Assembly (NCBI RefSeq): GCF_025152745.1
Contig: NZ_CP104040.1
Location: 1,860,001-1,924,000 of the forward strand
Length of the DNA stretch: 64,000 nt
From: Rhizobium sp. WSM4643
GTDB taxonomy: Bacteria > Pseudomonadota > Alphaproteobacteria > Rhizobiales > Rhizobiaceae
Direction of reading: 5' to 3'
Positions 50,046 to 59,261 of the stretch are shown here, one piece after another. Below the pieces are notes generated by a model that searched no databases, was not told the DNA's origin, and saw only the letters and a list, made by a program, of their open reading frames with translations. The translations under genes and the position numbers were made by a program. The stretch's first letter is position 1. Every line of letters begins with the position of its first letter.

Positions 50046-51641
50046 ATGAAGCATTTTTCTAAGAGCTTGTTCGTCGGTGCCGTCATCGGCGCCCTGACGA
50101 TCGCTGCACCGCAGATGCAGGCCGCCACGCCGCAGGACCAGCTGGTGATTGGCACTTCGCTGGCGCAGGTTCTGTCGCTCGATCCGCAGCAGGCGACTGA
50201 AGGCAAGGCGGTCGAGATCATGTCGAATCTGTACGATCGGCTGGTCGCCAGTACGGCTGATGGTAAGATCCTTCCGCAGCTGGCGGAAAGCTGGAAGGTG
50301 GACGACAAGGGCATCACCTTTACGCTGCGCAAGGCCAATTTCGCCTCCGGCAACCCGGTCACCTCGAAGGATGTCGTCTACTCGCTGGCGCGGCTCCTGA
50401 AGATGGACCAGGCGGCCGCCGCTAACCTCAAGCGCGTCGGCTACGACAAGGACAATGTCGAAAAGCTCGTCAAGGCCGTCGACGACCAGACGGTGCGGAT
50501 CGATCTCTCCGACCAGGTGACGGCGGAGCTTCTGCTCTACCGGCTGACGACGACGACCACCAGCGTGGTCGACAGCGTCGAGGTCGAGAGCCATGCCGTC
50601 GACAACGACTACGGAAATGCCTGGATGCGAACGCATTCTGCCGGCTCCGGTCCGTTCACCCTCAATCGCTGGTCTCCGAACGAACTGGTGATCCTCGACG
50701 CCAACAAGGACTATATGGCCGGCGTGCCGAAGATGCGCCGCGTCATCGTCCGGCATGTGCCTGAAAGCCAGGTCGAGCGGCTGATGCTCGAACGCGGCGA
50801 TATCGATATTGCCAGCGCCTTGACCGCCTCGGATCTCGCGACGTTCCAGAACAAGAAGGGCTTTGCCATCCAGCGTATTCCGACGGGCGGTTTCTACGTT
50901 CTGTCGATGAATGCCGGCAACAAATACCTCGCCAATCCGAAGGTTCGCGAAGCCATCGCCTACGGCATCGACTACAAGGGCATCGAAAAGACCATCATGG
51001 GCCCTTACGGCCGGGCGAGAAACGTTCCCGTTCCGGAGAATTTCGAATATGCCATCCCCAACCCCGATTGGCATCTCGATGTCGAAAAGTCCAAGCAGCT
51101 GCTGAGCGAGGCAGGCTTCAAGGACGGCTTTTCGCTGACGCTGAAGACCATCGCGCAAACGCCGCGCATCGATCTGGCTACCGCCATCCAGGCATCGCTG
51201 GCCCAGATCGGCATCAAGATCGACATCCAGCAGGGCAACGGTTCGGAAATCATCGCCGCCCATCGCGCCAGGGATTTCGATCTGCTGATTCCGCAGACCA
51301 GCGCCTACATGCCGAACGTGCTCGGCTCGATGGAGCAGTTTTCCTCCAATCCCGACAACTCGAAGGAAGCCAACAATGCCGGCAATTTTGTCTGGCGCTC
51401 GGCCTGGGACATCCCGGAACTCACGGCCCTGACGGCCAAAGCATCGATGGAGCCGGACGCCAAGAAGCGTGGCGAACTCTATGTTCAGATGCAGAAGATG
51501 TTCGTCGAACAGAAGCCGGCGGTGCTTCCGCTCTTCGAGCGCTTTGAGCCGATCGTCCTCAACGGCAAGGTCGAGGGATATGTGGGGCATCCGTCTCAGC
51601 TGACGCGTCTCGAGAACGTGACCAAGGTCGAAACCCAGTAA
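50046..51641 (+). CDS. Peptide-type ABC transporter, substrate-binding protein (family 5)
   Basis: 531 residues from ATG 50046 behind GGGAGGAG. Signal peptide FVGAVIGALTIAAPQMQAAT. Family 5 signature: LSLDPQQATEGKAVEIMSNL, YDRLV, KLRPQLAESW-like ILPQLAESWKVDDKG, and KVREAIAYGIDYKGIEKTIM. Family 5 proteins bind di- and oligopeptides but also oligosaccharides. Here the divergent uronate genes and shared operator suggest uronic-acid oligomers or conjugates. Confidence 0.93.
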   Translation: MKHFSKSLFVGAVIGALTIAAPQMQAATPQDQLVIGTSLAQVLSLDPQQATEGKAVEIMSNLYDRLVASTADGKILPQLAESWKVDDKGITFTLRKANFASGNPVTSKDVVYSLARLLKMDQAAAANLKRVGYDKDNVEKLVKAVDDQTVRIDLSDQVTAELLLYRLTTTTTSVVDSVEVESHAVDNDYGNAWMRTHSAGSGPFTLNRWSPNELVILDANKDYMAGVPKMRRVIVRHVPESQVERLMLERGDIDIASALTASDLATFQNKKGFAIQRIPTGGFYVLSMNAGNKYLANPKVREAIAYGIDYKGIEKTIMGPYGRARNVPVPENFEYAIPNPDWHLDVEKSKQLLSEAGFKDGFSLTLKTIAQTPRIDLATAIQASLAQIGIKIDIQQGNGSEIIAAHRARDFDLLIPQTSAYMPNVLGSMEQFSSNPDNSKEANNAGNFVWRSAWDIPELTALTAKASMEPDAKKRGELYVQMQKMFVEQKPAVLPLFERFEPIVLNGKVEGYVGHPSQLTRLENVTKVETQ

Positions 51642-51661
51642 TACTCCCAGGACAGCCGATC

Positions 51662-52690
51662 ATGAAGGAACTCTCCGTAGCCGAATTTGGCCGACGCCTG
51701 GCGCATTTGCTGGTCAGCCTGTTCATCCTCTTATGTGTGACCTTCGTGATCGGCCGCGTCTTGCCCACCGATCCGGTCGGCGCAATCGTCGGCGAGCTCG
51801 CCGATCCCGCTGCCTATGCGGCGATGCGGGCGCGCCTGGGGCTCGATCTGCCGATCTATCAGCAGTTTTTCCTCTACTTGAACGGCTTGGCGCATGGCGA
51901 TTTCGGCACGGCCGTCCTCACCGGCAATCCCGTCTCTTCGGATCTTGCCCAGGCGTTTCCGGCGACATTCGAACTGGCAACGCTGGCGGTGATCATTTCG
52001 ACCTTCGTCGGTGTCCCGCTGGGGCTGGTCGCAGCACTCTTTCGCGACAGCTTCATCGACAAGACGGCGCGCGTGGTCGCGCTCGTCGGTCATTCGATCC
52101 CGGTTTTCTGGTTCGGCATCGTCGGCCTCGTCATCTTCTACGCCGGCCTCAATTGGGTCGGTGGGCCGGGTCGGATCGATGTCTTTTACGAAGGCCTCGT
52201 CACGCCACAAACCGGGCTGTTGTTGATCGACAGCCTGCTGCAGGGCGAGACGGAAATCTTCTGGAATGCGCTCGGCCATATCATTCTGCCAGCCGTCATC
52301 CTTGCCTATGCGGCGATGGCCTACATCACCCGCATGACGCGCAGCTTCACCCTGGAGCAGTTGAGCCAGGATTATGTCATCGCGGCCCGAGCCAAGGGTG
52401 TGAGCCCGCTCGGCACGATCTGGCGCCATGTGCTACCGAACATTGCGGTGCAGCTGATCACCATTCTCGCCATTTCCTATGGCGGTCTGCTCGAAGGCGC
52501 TGTCGTGACCGAGATCGTTTTCTCCTGGCCGGGCATTGGCCAGTACATGACCAACGCGCTGATGATCGGCGACATGAACGCCATCGTCGCCGGCACCATC
52601 ATTGTGGGATTCATTTTCATGTTGTTGAACTTCCTGGCCGACGTCGCTTACGCCGTCTTTGATCCGCGCATGCGGGAGGCCGCCCGATGA
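51662..52690 (+). CDS. Peptide-type ABC transporter permease (DppB-type)
   Basis: 342 residues, N-terminal TM LLVSLFILLCVTFVIGRVLP followed by DPVGAIVGELADPAAYAAMR, the typical periplasmic loop. EAA region: AARAKGVSPLGTIWRHVLPN. Six TM helices. It overlaps the next permease gene by 4 bases. Confidence 0.93.
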   Translation: MKELSVAEFGRRLAHLLVSLFILLCVTFVIGRVLPTDPVGAIVGELADPAAYAAMRARLGLDLPIYQQFFLYLNGLAHGDFGTAVLTGNPVSSDLAQAFPATFELATLAVIISTFVGVPLGLVAALFRDSFIDKTARVVALVGHSIPVFWFGIVGLVIFYAGLNWVGGPGRIDVFYEGLVTPQTGLLLIDSLLQGETEIFWNALGHIILPAVILAYAAMAYITRMTRSFTLEQLSQDYVIAARAKGVSPLGTIWRHVLPNIAVQLITILAISYGGLLEGAVVTEIVFSWPGIGQYMTNALMIGDMNAIVAGTIIVGFIFMLLNFLADVAYAVFDPRMREAAR

Positions 52691-53589
52691 GCGATGTTAT
52701 CCGCAGCGAAATTCAGATCCGCCCTCCAAGTATGTCGACCCGTGTCGCGGCGTCGTTTGCGCGCGCCGGCCGCAAATTGGCGGCCGAGCCGCTTGGTCTT
52801 GGAGGGTTTGTCATCCTCGGTCTGCTTTGCTTGATCGCGATCTTCGCGCCGCTGCTGGCGCCTTACGATCCGGCGATACAGGCGCTTGGCGATGCGTTGC
52901 AGCCGCCGAGCCTCGCGCACTTGGCAGGCACGGACGAATTCGGCCGCGACATCTTGAGCCGGCTCATCTTCGGCACGCGCATCACCATCCAGACCGTGCT
53001 GTCGATCTCGTTGATCGTTGGGCCGATCGGCCTGTTGATCGGCGTTGTCGCCGGCTTCTTCGGCGGGCGCACCGATGCGCTGCTGATGCGCGCCACCGAT
53101 ATCGTTCTGTCGTTCCCGTCACTGATCCTGGCTCTGGCTTTTGCTGCGGCACTCGGCGCCGGATTGACCACCGCAATCATCGCGATCTCGCTGACCGCAT
53201 GGCCGCCGATTGCCAGACTCGCGCGCGCCGAGGCGCTTGTCGTCAGAAACGCCGATTATGTGGTCGCCGCCCGCCTTTATGGCGCCTCGCCGATGCGCAT
53301 TCTTCTCCTCTATATCGCCCCGATGTGCGTCCCGTCCGTCATCGTTCGCCTGACGCTCAACATGGCGGGTATCATTCTGACGGCCGCTTCGCTTGGCTTT
53401 CTCGGGCTTGGCGCCCAGCCGCCGGCGCCGGAATGGGGCGCGATGATCTCCAGCGGCCGCAAGTTCATGCTCGATTATTGGTGGGTTGCCGTGATGCCGG
53501 GTATCGCCATCCTCCTCACCAGCCTTGCCTTCAACATCGCCGGAGATGCTCTGCGCGACATTCTGGATCCTCGCCATGCAAGATCGTGA
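52687..53589 (+). CDS. Peptide-type ABC transporter permease (DppC-type)
   Basis: 300 residues, TM1 LGGFVILGLLCLIAIFAPLL then LAPYDPAIQALGDALQPPSL. The loop GTDEFGRDILSRLIFGTRIT is the DppC hallmark, and the EAA region is AARLYGASPMRILLLYIAPM. Overlaps the upstream permease stop and the downstream ATPase start. Confidence 0.93.
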   Translation: MSDVIRSEIQIRPPSMSTRVAASFARAGRKLAAEPLGLGGFVILGLLCLIAIFAPLLAPYDPAIQALGDALQPPSLAHLAGTDEFGRDILSRLIFGTRITIQTVLSISLIVGPIGLLIGVVAGFFGGRTDALLMRATDIVLSFPSLILALAFAAALGAGLTTAIIAISLTAWPPIARLARAEALVVRNADYVVAARLYGASPMRILLLYIAPMCVPSVIVRLTLNMAGIILTAASLGFLGLGAQPPAPEWGAMISSGRKFMLDYWWVAVMPGIAILLTSLAFNIAGDALRDILDPRHARS

Positions 53590-54421
53590 TCTGCAGCCCG
53601 TTCTTTCCGTCGAAGGTTTGAGCGTCCGTTTCGGCCGAGGCGCCGTGCCCGCCGTCTCCAATGTCAGTTTCGACGTCGGGCGCGAACGTGTCGGGATCGT
53701 CGGAGAATCCGGTTCCGGCAAATCGACGACCGGTCGCGCCATCATGCGCCTTCTGCCGCCGGCTGCAGTGGTCTCGGCCGAGCGTCTGGATCTCGCCGGC
53801 AGTTCGTTGCTTGCAAAGAGCGAGCGTCAGATGGGAGCGCTTCGCGGCAAGGACATCGCGCTGATCATGCAGGATCCGCGCTATTCGCTGAATCCGGTGC
53901 TCTCGATCGGTAAGCAGATCGCCGAAGCCGCCCGCCTTCACCTCGGTCTTCACAAGAAACAGGCGCATGAGGCGGCCCGCGCCATGCTGGAGCGCGTGCG
54001 CATCAGCGATCCGGATCGGGTCATGGCGCTTTATCCGCATCAGATCTCGGGCGGCATGGGCCAGCGCGTGATGATCGCCATGATGCTGCTGGCGCGGCCG
54101 AAGCTTGTCATCGCCGACGAGCCGACCTCGGCGCTTGATGTCAGCGTCCGCAAGGACGTGCTGCTGTTGCTCGATGAACTGGTCCGCGAGAACAATTCCG
54201 GGCTGCTGTTGATCAGCCATGACATACGCATGGTGGCAGCCTTTTGCGAGCGCATCATCGTCATGTATGCCGGCCGGATCGTGGAAACGCTGACCAGTCT
54301 CGAGGACGCCAGTCATCCCTATACCCGTGGGCTGATCGCTGCGCTGCCCGACCCAAGGAATCCGGTTCGCCGGCTCGCGGTCCTCGACAGGACGAAACTC
54401 GATCTGGAGATGGCGCAATGA
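53576..54421 (+). CDS. Peptide-type ABC transporter ATPase (DppD-type)
   Basis: 281 residues from ATG 53576, which lies inside the permease gene end. Walker A GESGSGKST at 43-51, Q-loop MQDPRYSLNPVLSIG, signature-like QISGGMGQRVMIAMML, Walker B LVIADEPTSALDVS, H-loop LLISHDIRMV. The signature has GGMGQR instead of GGMRQR, typical of this subfamily. The C-terminal zinc-binding tail of longer DppD proteins is short. Confidence 0.92.
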   Translation: MQDRDLQPVLSVEGLSVRFGRGAVPAVSNVSFDVGRERVGIVGESGSGKSTTGRAIMRLLPPAAVVSAERLDLAGSSLLAKSERQMGALRGKDIALIMQDPRYSLNPVLSIGKQIAEAARLHLGLHKKQAHEAARAMLERVRISDPDRVMALYPHQISGGMGQRVMIAMMLLARPKLVIADEPTSALDVSVRKDVLLLLDELVRENNSGLLLISHDIRMVAAFCERIIVMYAGRIVETLTSLEDASHPYTRGLIAALPDPRNPVRRLAVLDRTKLDLEMAQ

Positions 54422-55161
54422 TCAATGTGCGTGACCTCGATGTCGTCTTTGCCTCCGGCAAATCAAGCAACCATGTCGTCAGGGGCATCACTTTTCAGGT
54501 TGGCCAGGGGGAGACCCTTGGCATTGTCGGTGAATCCGGATGCGGCAAATCGACGGTGCTGCGTTGCCTTGCCGGCATGGAGGCCGGTTGGACCGGTCAC
54601 ATCGAGCTTGGCGGCAAACCGATCGGCAAGAAGCGCTCCCGCGAGGAGCTGAAATTCGCGCAGATGGTGTTTCAGGACCCTTACGGATCCCTGCATCCGC
54701 GCCATCGTATCGGCACCGCCCTGGCGGAACCGCTGCGCGCCATGCGCCATTCCGAGATCTGGTCCAAGGTCGAAAAGGCATTGATCCAGGTCGGTTTGCC
54801 GGCGAGCTTCGCAAACCGTTTTCCGCACGAGCTTTCCGGCGGCCAGCGGCAGCGGGTGGCAATCGCCCGGGCCCTGATCCTGTCGCCGCCCATCCTGTTG
54901 CTCGACGAGCCGACATCGGCGCTCGATGTCTCGGTCCAGGCCGAAATCCTCAACCTGCTGGCCGATCAACGCGAGGAAAAGGGCCTGACCTATCTGCTTG
55001 TCAGCCACGACCTCGCAGTCATCGCCCATATGTGCGACCGGGTGCTGATCATGAAGAACGGTTGCTTTGTGGATGAGCTCACCAAAGCGGATCTGCAGGC
55101 CGGCACCACGCATGATGCCTATGCGCGCGAACTGTTCGAAGCGAGCTTTATCGAGGCTTGA
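54418..55161 (+). CDS. Peptide-type ABC transporter ATPase (DppF-type)
   Basis: 247 residues from ATG 54418 overlapping the DppD stop (ATGA). Walker A GESGCGKST at 38-46, Q-loop VFQDPYGSLHPRHRIGT, signature [14 protein letters not shown], Walker B ILLLDEPTSALDVS, H-loop LLVSHDLAVIAHM. Shorter than common DppF proteins because it lacks the C-terminal oligopeptide-family extension. Last gene of the importer operon. Confidence 0.92.
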   Translation: MINVRDLDVVFASGKSSNHVVRGITFQVGQGETLGIVGESGCGKSTVLRCLAGMEAGWTGHIELGGKPIGKKRSREELKFAQMVFQDPYGSLHPRHRIGTALAEPLRAMRHSEIWSKVEKALIQVGLPASFANRFPHELSGGQRQRVAIARALILSPPILLLDEPTSALDVSVQAEILNLLADQREEKGLTYLLVSHDLAVIAHMCDRVLIMKNGCFVDELTKADLQAGTTHDAYARELFEASFIEA

Positions 55162-55210
55162 TATCCTCGATCGCGGTGGCGTGGAATTGCCCGCTTTGCG
55201 CTAATGGTTG

Positions 55211-55386
55211 CCCCTCACCCTAACCTTAGCGGGGTCGAGCCACTGGTCTCGACCCGTCCTGCGGACCCCCGTAAAAACGGGGCGAGGGGACGTGCCCTGC
55301 GAGAGCGAGGAGGGAGCGGAGAGGTCGCGGCATGGTCCCTTCGCCCCGTTTACGGGGAGAAGGTGGCGGCAGCCGGATGAGGGGCT
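55211..55386. repeat. Rhizobial intergenic mosaic repeat
   Basis: About 176 bases beginning CCCTCACCCTAACCTTAGCG and ending CAGCCGGATGAGGGGC. They contain inverted segments GTCGAGCCACTGGTCTCGAC, CCCCGTAAAAACGGGG and CCCCGTTTACGGGG. This is a typical Rhizobium intergenic element between convergent genes; a shortened relative is at 43930-43999. The multiple hairpins could also end transcription. Confidence 0.7.
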
Positions 55387-55431
55387 GACATCGACAATCT
55401 CCAGAGCAGACTATCCTCCGGCATAGAATCC

Positions 55432-56487
55432 TCAGCGCTCTTCCGTCACGGCACCGACACGCCTGACAGACGCGACGCTGCCCCTTTCGACAAGATGGCA
55501 GGCAAGCTCGACCCGCCGCCGTGGGGCCGCAAGGCCGAGCATCATGTCGCGCAGCAGATCGAGCGCGGTGGCGCCGAGTTCGCGCATCGGAATATGCACC
55601 GTCGATAGCGGCGGATTGAGAAAGGCCGACTGTGGCAGGTCGTCTATGCCCATCACCGAGATGTCCTGCGGCACGGCATAACCCATCGCCTGCAATCCGC
55701 GCACCGCGCCGTTGGCCAGACTGTCGCCAGCCGTCAGGATGGCGGTGAAGGAGAGGCCTTTCTCGCGGATAAGACGGGTGACCGCTTCGGCGCCGAGTTC
55801 CGGCAGCCAGTCTTCAACCTCGAGCACCAGATCGGCATCGGCGGCCAGCCCATGATGCTGCAGGGCATCGCGCCAGCCTTCGAGGCGCCGCTCGATCGTC
55901 CGCCGTCCCGGCCTCAGCATGAACAGGATGCGTTCATGCCCGGCCTTGATCAGCCGCTCGGCGGCGATGAAGGCGGCCGAGCGATTGCAGGGCGTCACAC
56001 TCGAAAGCCGCATATAGGGATCGTCGCTGTTGACTAGCACGACGGGCTTTCCGAGATCAGCGGCCGCCGCCAGCATGTCCTCTTCGTCGACGGTCAGGAT
56101 CAGCATGCCGCCGAAGCTGGGATCATCCCGCATCTCGGCGAGGACGCGGACCTCATCCCCGTTGTCGGCGACCGGCCGTATCGCCAGTTCGACGCCGAGG
56201 ACGGCGGCACGCGCGTTCAATCCTTCGAGCACATAGAGCGTGAACTGGTTGCGGACATAGTCGATCATTGCCGCGCCGGAGGCGACGAGCATGACCTTCT
56301 TGCCGGCAACGCTCGCCGGCAGCGCGTAGCTGACGGCGCTTGCCGTTTCCAGCACCAGCTTGCGGATCTCCGGCCTGACGCCCTTTTCGCCGGCCAGCGC
56401 ACGAGACACCGTGCTGATCGAGACGCCGCATCTGGCAGCAATGTCGTCGAGGCGTGTCCGCCTGCCTTTTTTCTCTTCCGCCGCCAT
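55432..56487 (-). CDS. LacI-family regulator
   Basis: 351 residues from ATG 56487 behind GAGGAGACGAC. HTH: TRLDDIAARCGVSISTVSRA, hinge helix LPASVAGKK-type region, then a periplasmic-binding-like sugar domain (LVNSDDPYMRLSSVTPCNRS, GIDDLPQSAFLNPPLSTVHI). It is divergent from the 840-residue enzyme and ABC importer and should repress them until a sugar is bound. The upstream region has a TTGCGCAA palindrome. Confidence 0.92.
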   Translation of the reverse strand: MAAEEKKGRRTRLDDIAARCGVSISTVSRALAGEKGVRPEIRKLVLETASAVSYALPASVAGKKVMLVASGAAMIDYVRNQFTLYVLEGLNARAAVLGVELAIRPVADNGDEVRVLAEMRDDPSFGGMLILTVDEEDMLAAAADLGKPVVLVNSDDPYMRLSSVTPCNRSAAFIAAERLIKAGHERILFMLRPGRRTIERRLEGWRDALQHHGLAADADLVLEVEDWLPELGAEAVTRLIREKGLSFTAILTAGDSLANGAVRGLQAMGYAVPQDISVMGIDDLPQSAFLNPPLSTVHIPMRELGATALDLLRDMMLGLAAPRRRVELACHLVERGSVASVRRVGAVTEER

Positions 56488-56528
56488 GTCGTCTCCTCGC
56501 TCCCAGCTACTATGCAAAAATCTTTCAG

Positions 56529-56538
56529 ATTGCGCAAA
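56529..56538. promoter_or_regulatory. Candidate LacI operator
   Basis: ATTGCGCAAA contains the palindrome TTGCGCAA with a central CG, as in many LacI-family operators. It lies between the LacI start (56487) and the enzyme gene (56674). Only one such site is evident. Confidence 0.4.
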
Positions 56539-56673
56539 TGGAATGCCTATGCACAATTGTCCTTGAGGAGTCCGCGACAAGCGGCAGAGCAGGGAGGCTT
56601 TGAAATGTGGCTAGACGGCCAGTCCAAGCGTCGGTGTTTTACCCGGCGTTCCAAGGCTTGAGCGGGCTGAAGC

Positions 56674-59196
56674 ATGACCGCTGAGCAGCAATCCCATCTC
56701 CGCCGTTCAACGGCGAAGGCCAGCCCGATCGTCTACTGGCAGCTCGCCCATCTGTGGCAGCAGCGCTACGACGTCGCCGATCGTCCGATGGAAGGCAGCA
56801 TGGATCCGTTCTTCTTCGTCACCAAGACGAAGAATTTCATCCCGCATGAATATCCCTGCCGCACCGAATTCAAAAAATCCTTCTCCGGCCGACGGCCGCA
56901 GCCGACTGCCGAATTCGAGGCCGTCCGCTGGTGGCTTCCTTTTGCCTCCCCGCGCGTCGATCTTTCCGGCTTCTGGTTTCGCCCGACACGCATCGGCTGC
57001 TGGGCGCGCACCTTCCTCGATGCCCGCTCGGCGGGGTCTGCCACGCTTCGCCTGTCGACCTGCGGCGGCGCGATCCTCTTCGTCAATGGCCGCGAGCAAG
57101 GCTTCATGGCACCTTACCAGCGCAATCTCGAAACCCAGCAAGACTTCGAGGTCGAACTCACGGCCGGCCTGAACGAGATCCGCGTCTATTTCGACGATCT
57201 CGCCGAGCGCGACGCCCGTTTCTATTTCCAGCTGGATTATGTCGAAGGGCCGGAAGTTGAAACTGCCCTGCCTGTTCCCATCGCCGCAAGTAATGCGGAT
57301 GCGCTGGAGGCGATCCTCGAAGGCATGCGCTTCGACCGCACCGCCTATCTCGGCGAAGACGTGACCATCCTTTTTCCAGCGCCGCTGCCGGTGGCGCTGA
57401 GCTGCCATGTCGAGATCGAAGGCGATTTCATGTCGATCGAGCGGTTCGATTATGATTTCGAGCTGGAAGCGGGAGCGACGAAACTGGTGCTCGGCACCTC
57501 GGCTGATATGCCCGCCGATTTCCGCCATTTCCGCATCACCTTCACAACAGGCGCGCTTTCGCTCAGCCGTACGCTCGGGGTCGAGATCTGTCATCCCCAG
57601 CGACAGGGGGAGGCACCCGCCGCCCTTGAGGATCGCGTCGCCGAGGCGCTGGCCGAAGTCGCCGCCCATTCCGAACCCGACACGGTCTGTGCTTTCGCGC
57701 GTCTCGCGCTGGGGCAGGGCGGCGAGGAAACCGAGGCGATGATCTCGGCGATGTTGCCGGTCATCGAGGATTGCCACGACTGCGCCGATTTCGTGCTGGT
57801 GCCGCTGCTCTTTGCCTATACGCGCTGGAGCGATCTGCTATCACCGGCGCTGCGCGACAGGATCGAGCACGCCGTCCTCAATTACCGCTACTGGGTGGAC
57901 GAGCCCGGCAACGACGTTCAGTGGTATTTCTCGGAAAACCACGCGCTTCTCTTCCATACCGCCGCCTATCTCGGCGGCAGGCTGTTCCCCGATGCCGTTT
58001 TCGTCCGCTCCGGCCGCACCGGCACCGAGCAGATGCGGGTCGGCGAAGAGCGTGTCCGCGCCTGGCTCGATCATTTCGAGCGCTGGGAAATGGCCGAGTG
58101 GAATTCCGTTCCCTATTTCCCGATCGACCTCAAGGGGCTGACGGCGCTCGCCGCCTGCGCGCCGGATGAGGAGATCCGCAGCCGGGCGAGTGCCAGCATC
58201 GTCCGCCTGATGGAGATCGTTGCCCGCTCGGCCCATCACGGCATGCTGACCGGCAGCCAGGGCCGTTCCTACGAACATACGCTGCGCCCCGGCCGATCGG
58301 TCGAACTCTCCGCCATCGCCCGGCTGCTCTGGGGTCGCGGCTGGTACGGCCGGCGTGTCCACGCTTTGCCGCAGCTGGCCGTCTGCATTCGCGATCATGG
58401 CCTGCGCTTTCCAGAAGCGCTGGCCGAAATCGCCGCGCACCAGTCGGACGATGCGCAGGAATGGACCTTTTCCCAGGGCGAGAACCGTTTCGCCGCCCTC
58501 TACCATTATAAGACCCGTGACACCGCGCTCGGCACCATCGCCCATTATCGTCCCGGCGCCTGGGGCTACCAGGAGACGGTGCTGCATCTGCGTCTGGGAA
58601 CCCGGCCGGAAGCGCAGATCTGGATTAATCATCCCGGCGAAACCATCCAGTTCGGTTATGGCCGGCCGAGCTTCTGGGGCGGCTGTGGAACGCTGCCGCG
58701 CGTGCATCAGTATCGCGATCTGGCGATCCTCGATTTCGAGATCCATGAGGGCCAGCCGGATTTCACCCATGCCTGGTTCCCGCTCGAGGCTTTCGACGAC
58801 ACGGTGGTCGACGGCAATCTGGCGCTTGCGCGCTCCGGCAACGGGATCGCGATGCTGATCGGCAACGGCGCGCTGGAGCCGGTAAGGCAAGGGCCGACGA
58901 CGGATATCGAGCTGCGGCTGGCCGGCCGCAAGGGCCGCTGGATCGTCCGTCTCTCCGATCTCGGGCGCGAGGCTGATCTTGACGGCATGCAGGCGCGTTT
59001 CGCCACGCTTTCGACCCGGCGCGACGACGAGGGCGCCTTGATCGTCGACGATCCGGATTATGGCCGGGTCGTCTTCGAAGAGAACGGCACCGTGCGCGCC
59101 GAAGGCCGCATTCTTCGCCCGACGGACTGGTCGGTGCGGGGAGAAGCGGTACATCTGAAGATACCGGGCAGGCAGCCTCGGCGCGCGGCCTCGTAG
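56674..59196 (+). CDS. Large putative carbohydrate-active enzyme, family not recognised
   Basis: 840 residues, no signal peptide, so cytoplasmic. The N-terminal region to about 200 is beta-rich with a sugar-binding-like motif (LRLSTCGGAILFVNGREQGF, LTAGLNEIRVYFDD). Residues about 320-620 look like an alpha/alpha toroid, with the conserved-looking DVQWYFSENHALLFHTAAYL (about 410-429), WNSVPYFPIDLKGLTAL (about 475-490) and GSQGRSYEHTLRPGRS (about 527-542). The C-terminal ~200 residues are again beta-rich (FHWY-type sheets, LILDFEIHEGQPDFTHAW near 690). The fold order toroid plus beta-sandwich is that of heparinase-type lyases and some glycoside hydrolases. Asn-His and Tyr residues in those motifs could be catalytic. 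It probably cleaves an imported oligosaccharide. Confidence 0.7.
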   Translation: MTAEQQSHLRRSTAKASPIVYWQLAHLWQQRYDVADRPMEGSMDPFFFVTKTKNFIPHEYPCRTEFKKSFSGRRPQPTAEFEAVRWWLPFASPRVDLSGFWFRPTRIGCWARTFLDARSAGSATLRLSTCGGAILFVNGREQGFMAPYQRNLETQQDFEVELTAGLNEIRVYFDDLAERDARFYFQLDYVEGPEVETALPVPIAASNADALEAILEGMRFDRTAYLGEDVTILFPAPLPVALSCHVEIEGDFMSIERFDYDFELEAGATKLVLGTSADMPADFRHFRITFTTGALSLSRTLGVEICHPQRQGEAPAALEDRVAEALAEVAAHSEPDTVCAFARLALGQGGEETEAMISAMLPVIEDCHDCADFVLVPLLFAYTRWSDLLSPALRDRIEHAVLNYRYWVDEPGNDVQWYFSENHALLFHTAAYLGGRLFPDAVFVRSGRTGTEQMRVGEERVRAWLDHFERWEMAEWNSVPYFPIDLKGLTALAACAPDEEIRSRASASIVRLMEIVARSAHHGMLTGSQGRSYEHTLRPGRSVELSAIARLLWGRGWYGRRVHALPQLAVCIRDHGLRFPEALAEIAAHQSDDAQEWTFSQGENRFAALYHYKTRDTALGTIAHYRPGAWGYQETVLHLRLGTRPEAQIWINHPGETIQFGYGRPSFWGGCGTLPRVHQYRDLAILDFEIHEGQPDFTHAWFPLEAFDDTVVDGNLALARSGNGIAMLIGNGALEPVRQGPTTDIELRLAGRKGRWIVRLSDLGREADLDGMQARFATLSTRRDDEGALIVDDPDYGRVVFEENGTVRAEGRILRPTDWSVRGEAVHLKIPGRQPRRAAS

Positions 59197-59261
59197 ACGA
59201 CGTGTCCGGCAGGTGGAGGACCGGCCGGACACTGGAATTCATCGGTCAAGTGGAGGAGAAA

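Noticed and set aside
49980..51590. A 536-codon minus-strand ORF
   Set aside because: Antisense to the family 5 binding-protein gene, His/Arg-rich composition typical of shadow frames.
57841..59232. A 463-codon minus-strand ORF
   Set aside because: Antisense to the 840-residue enzyme gene, no motif and no ribosome-binding site.
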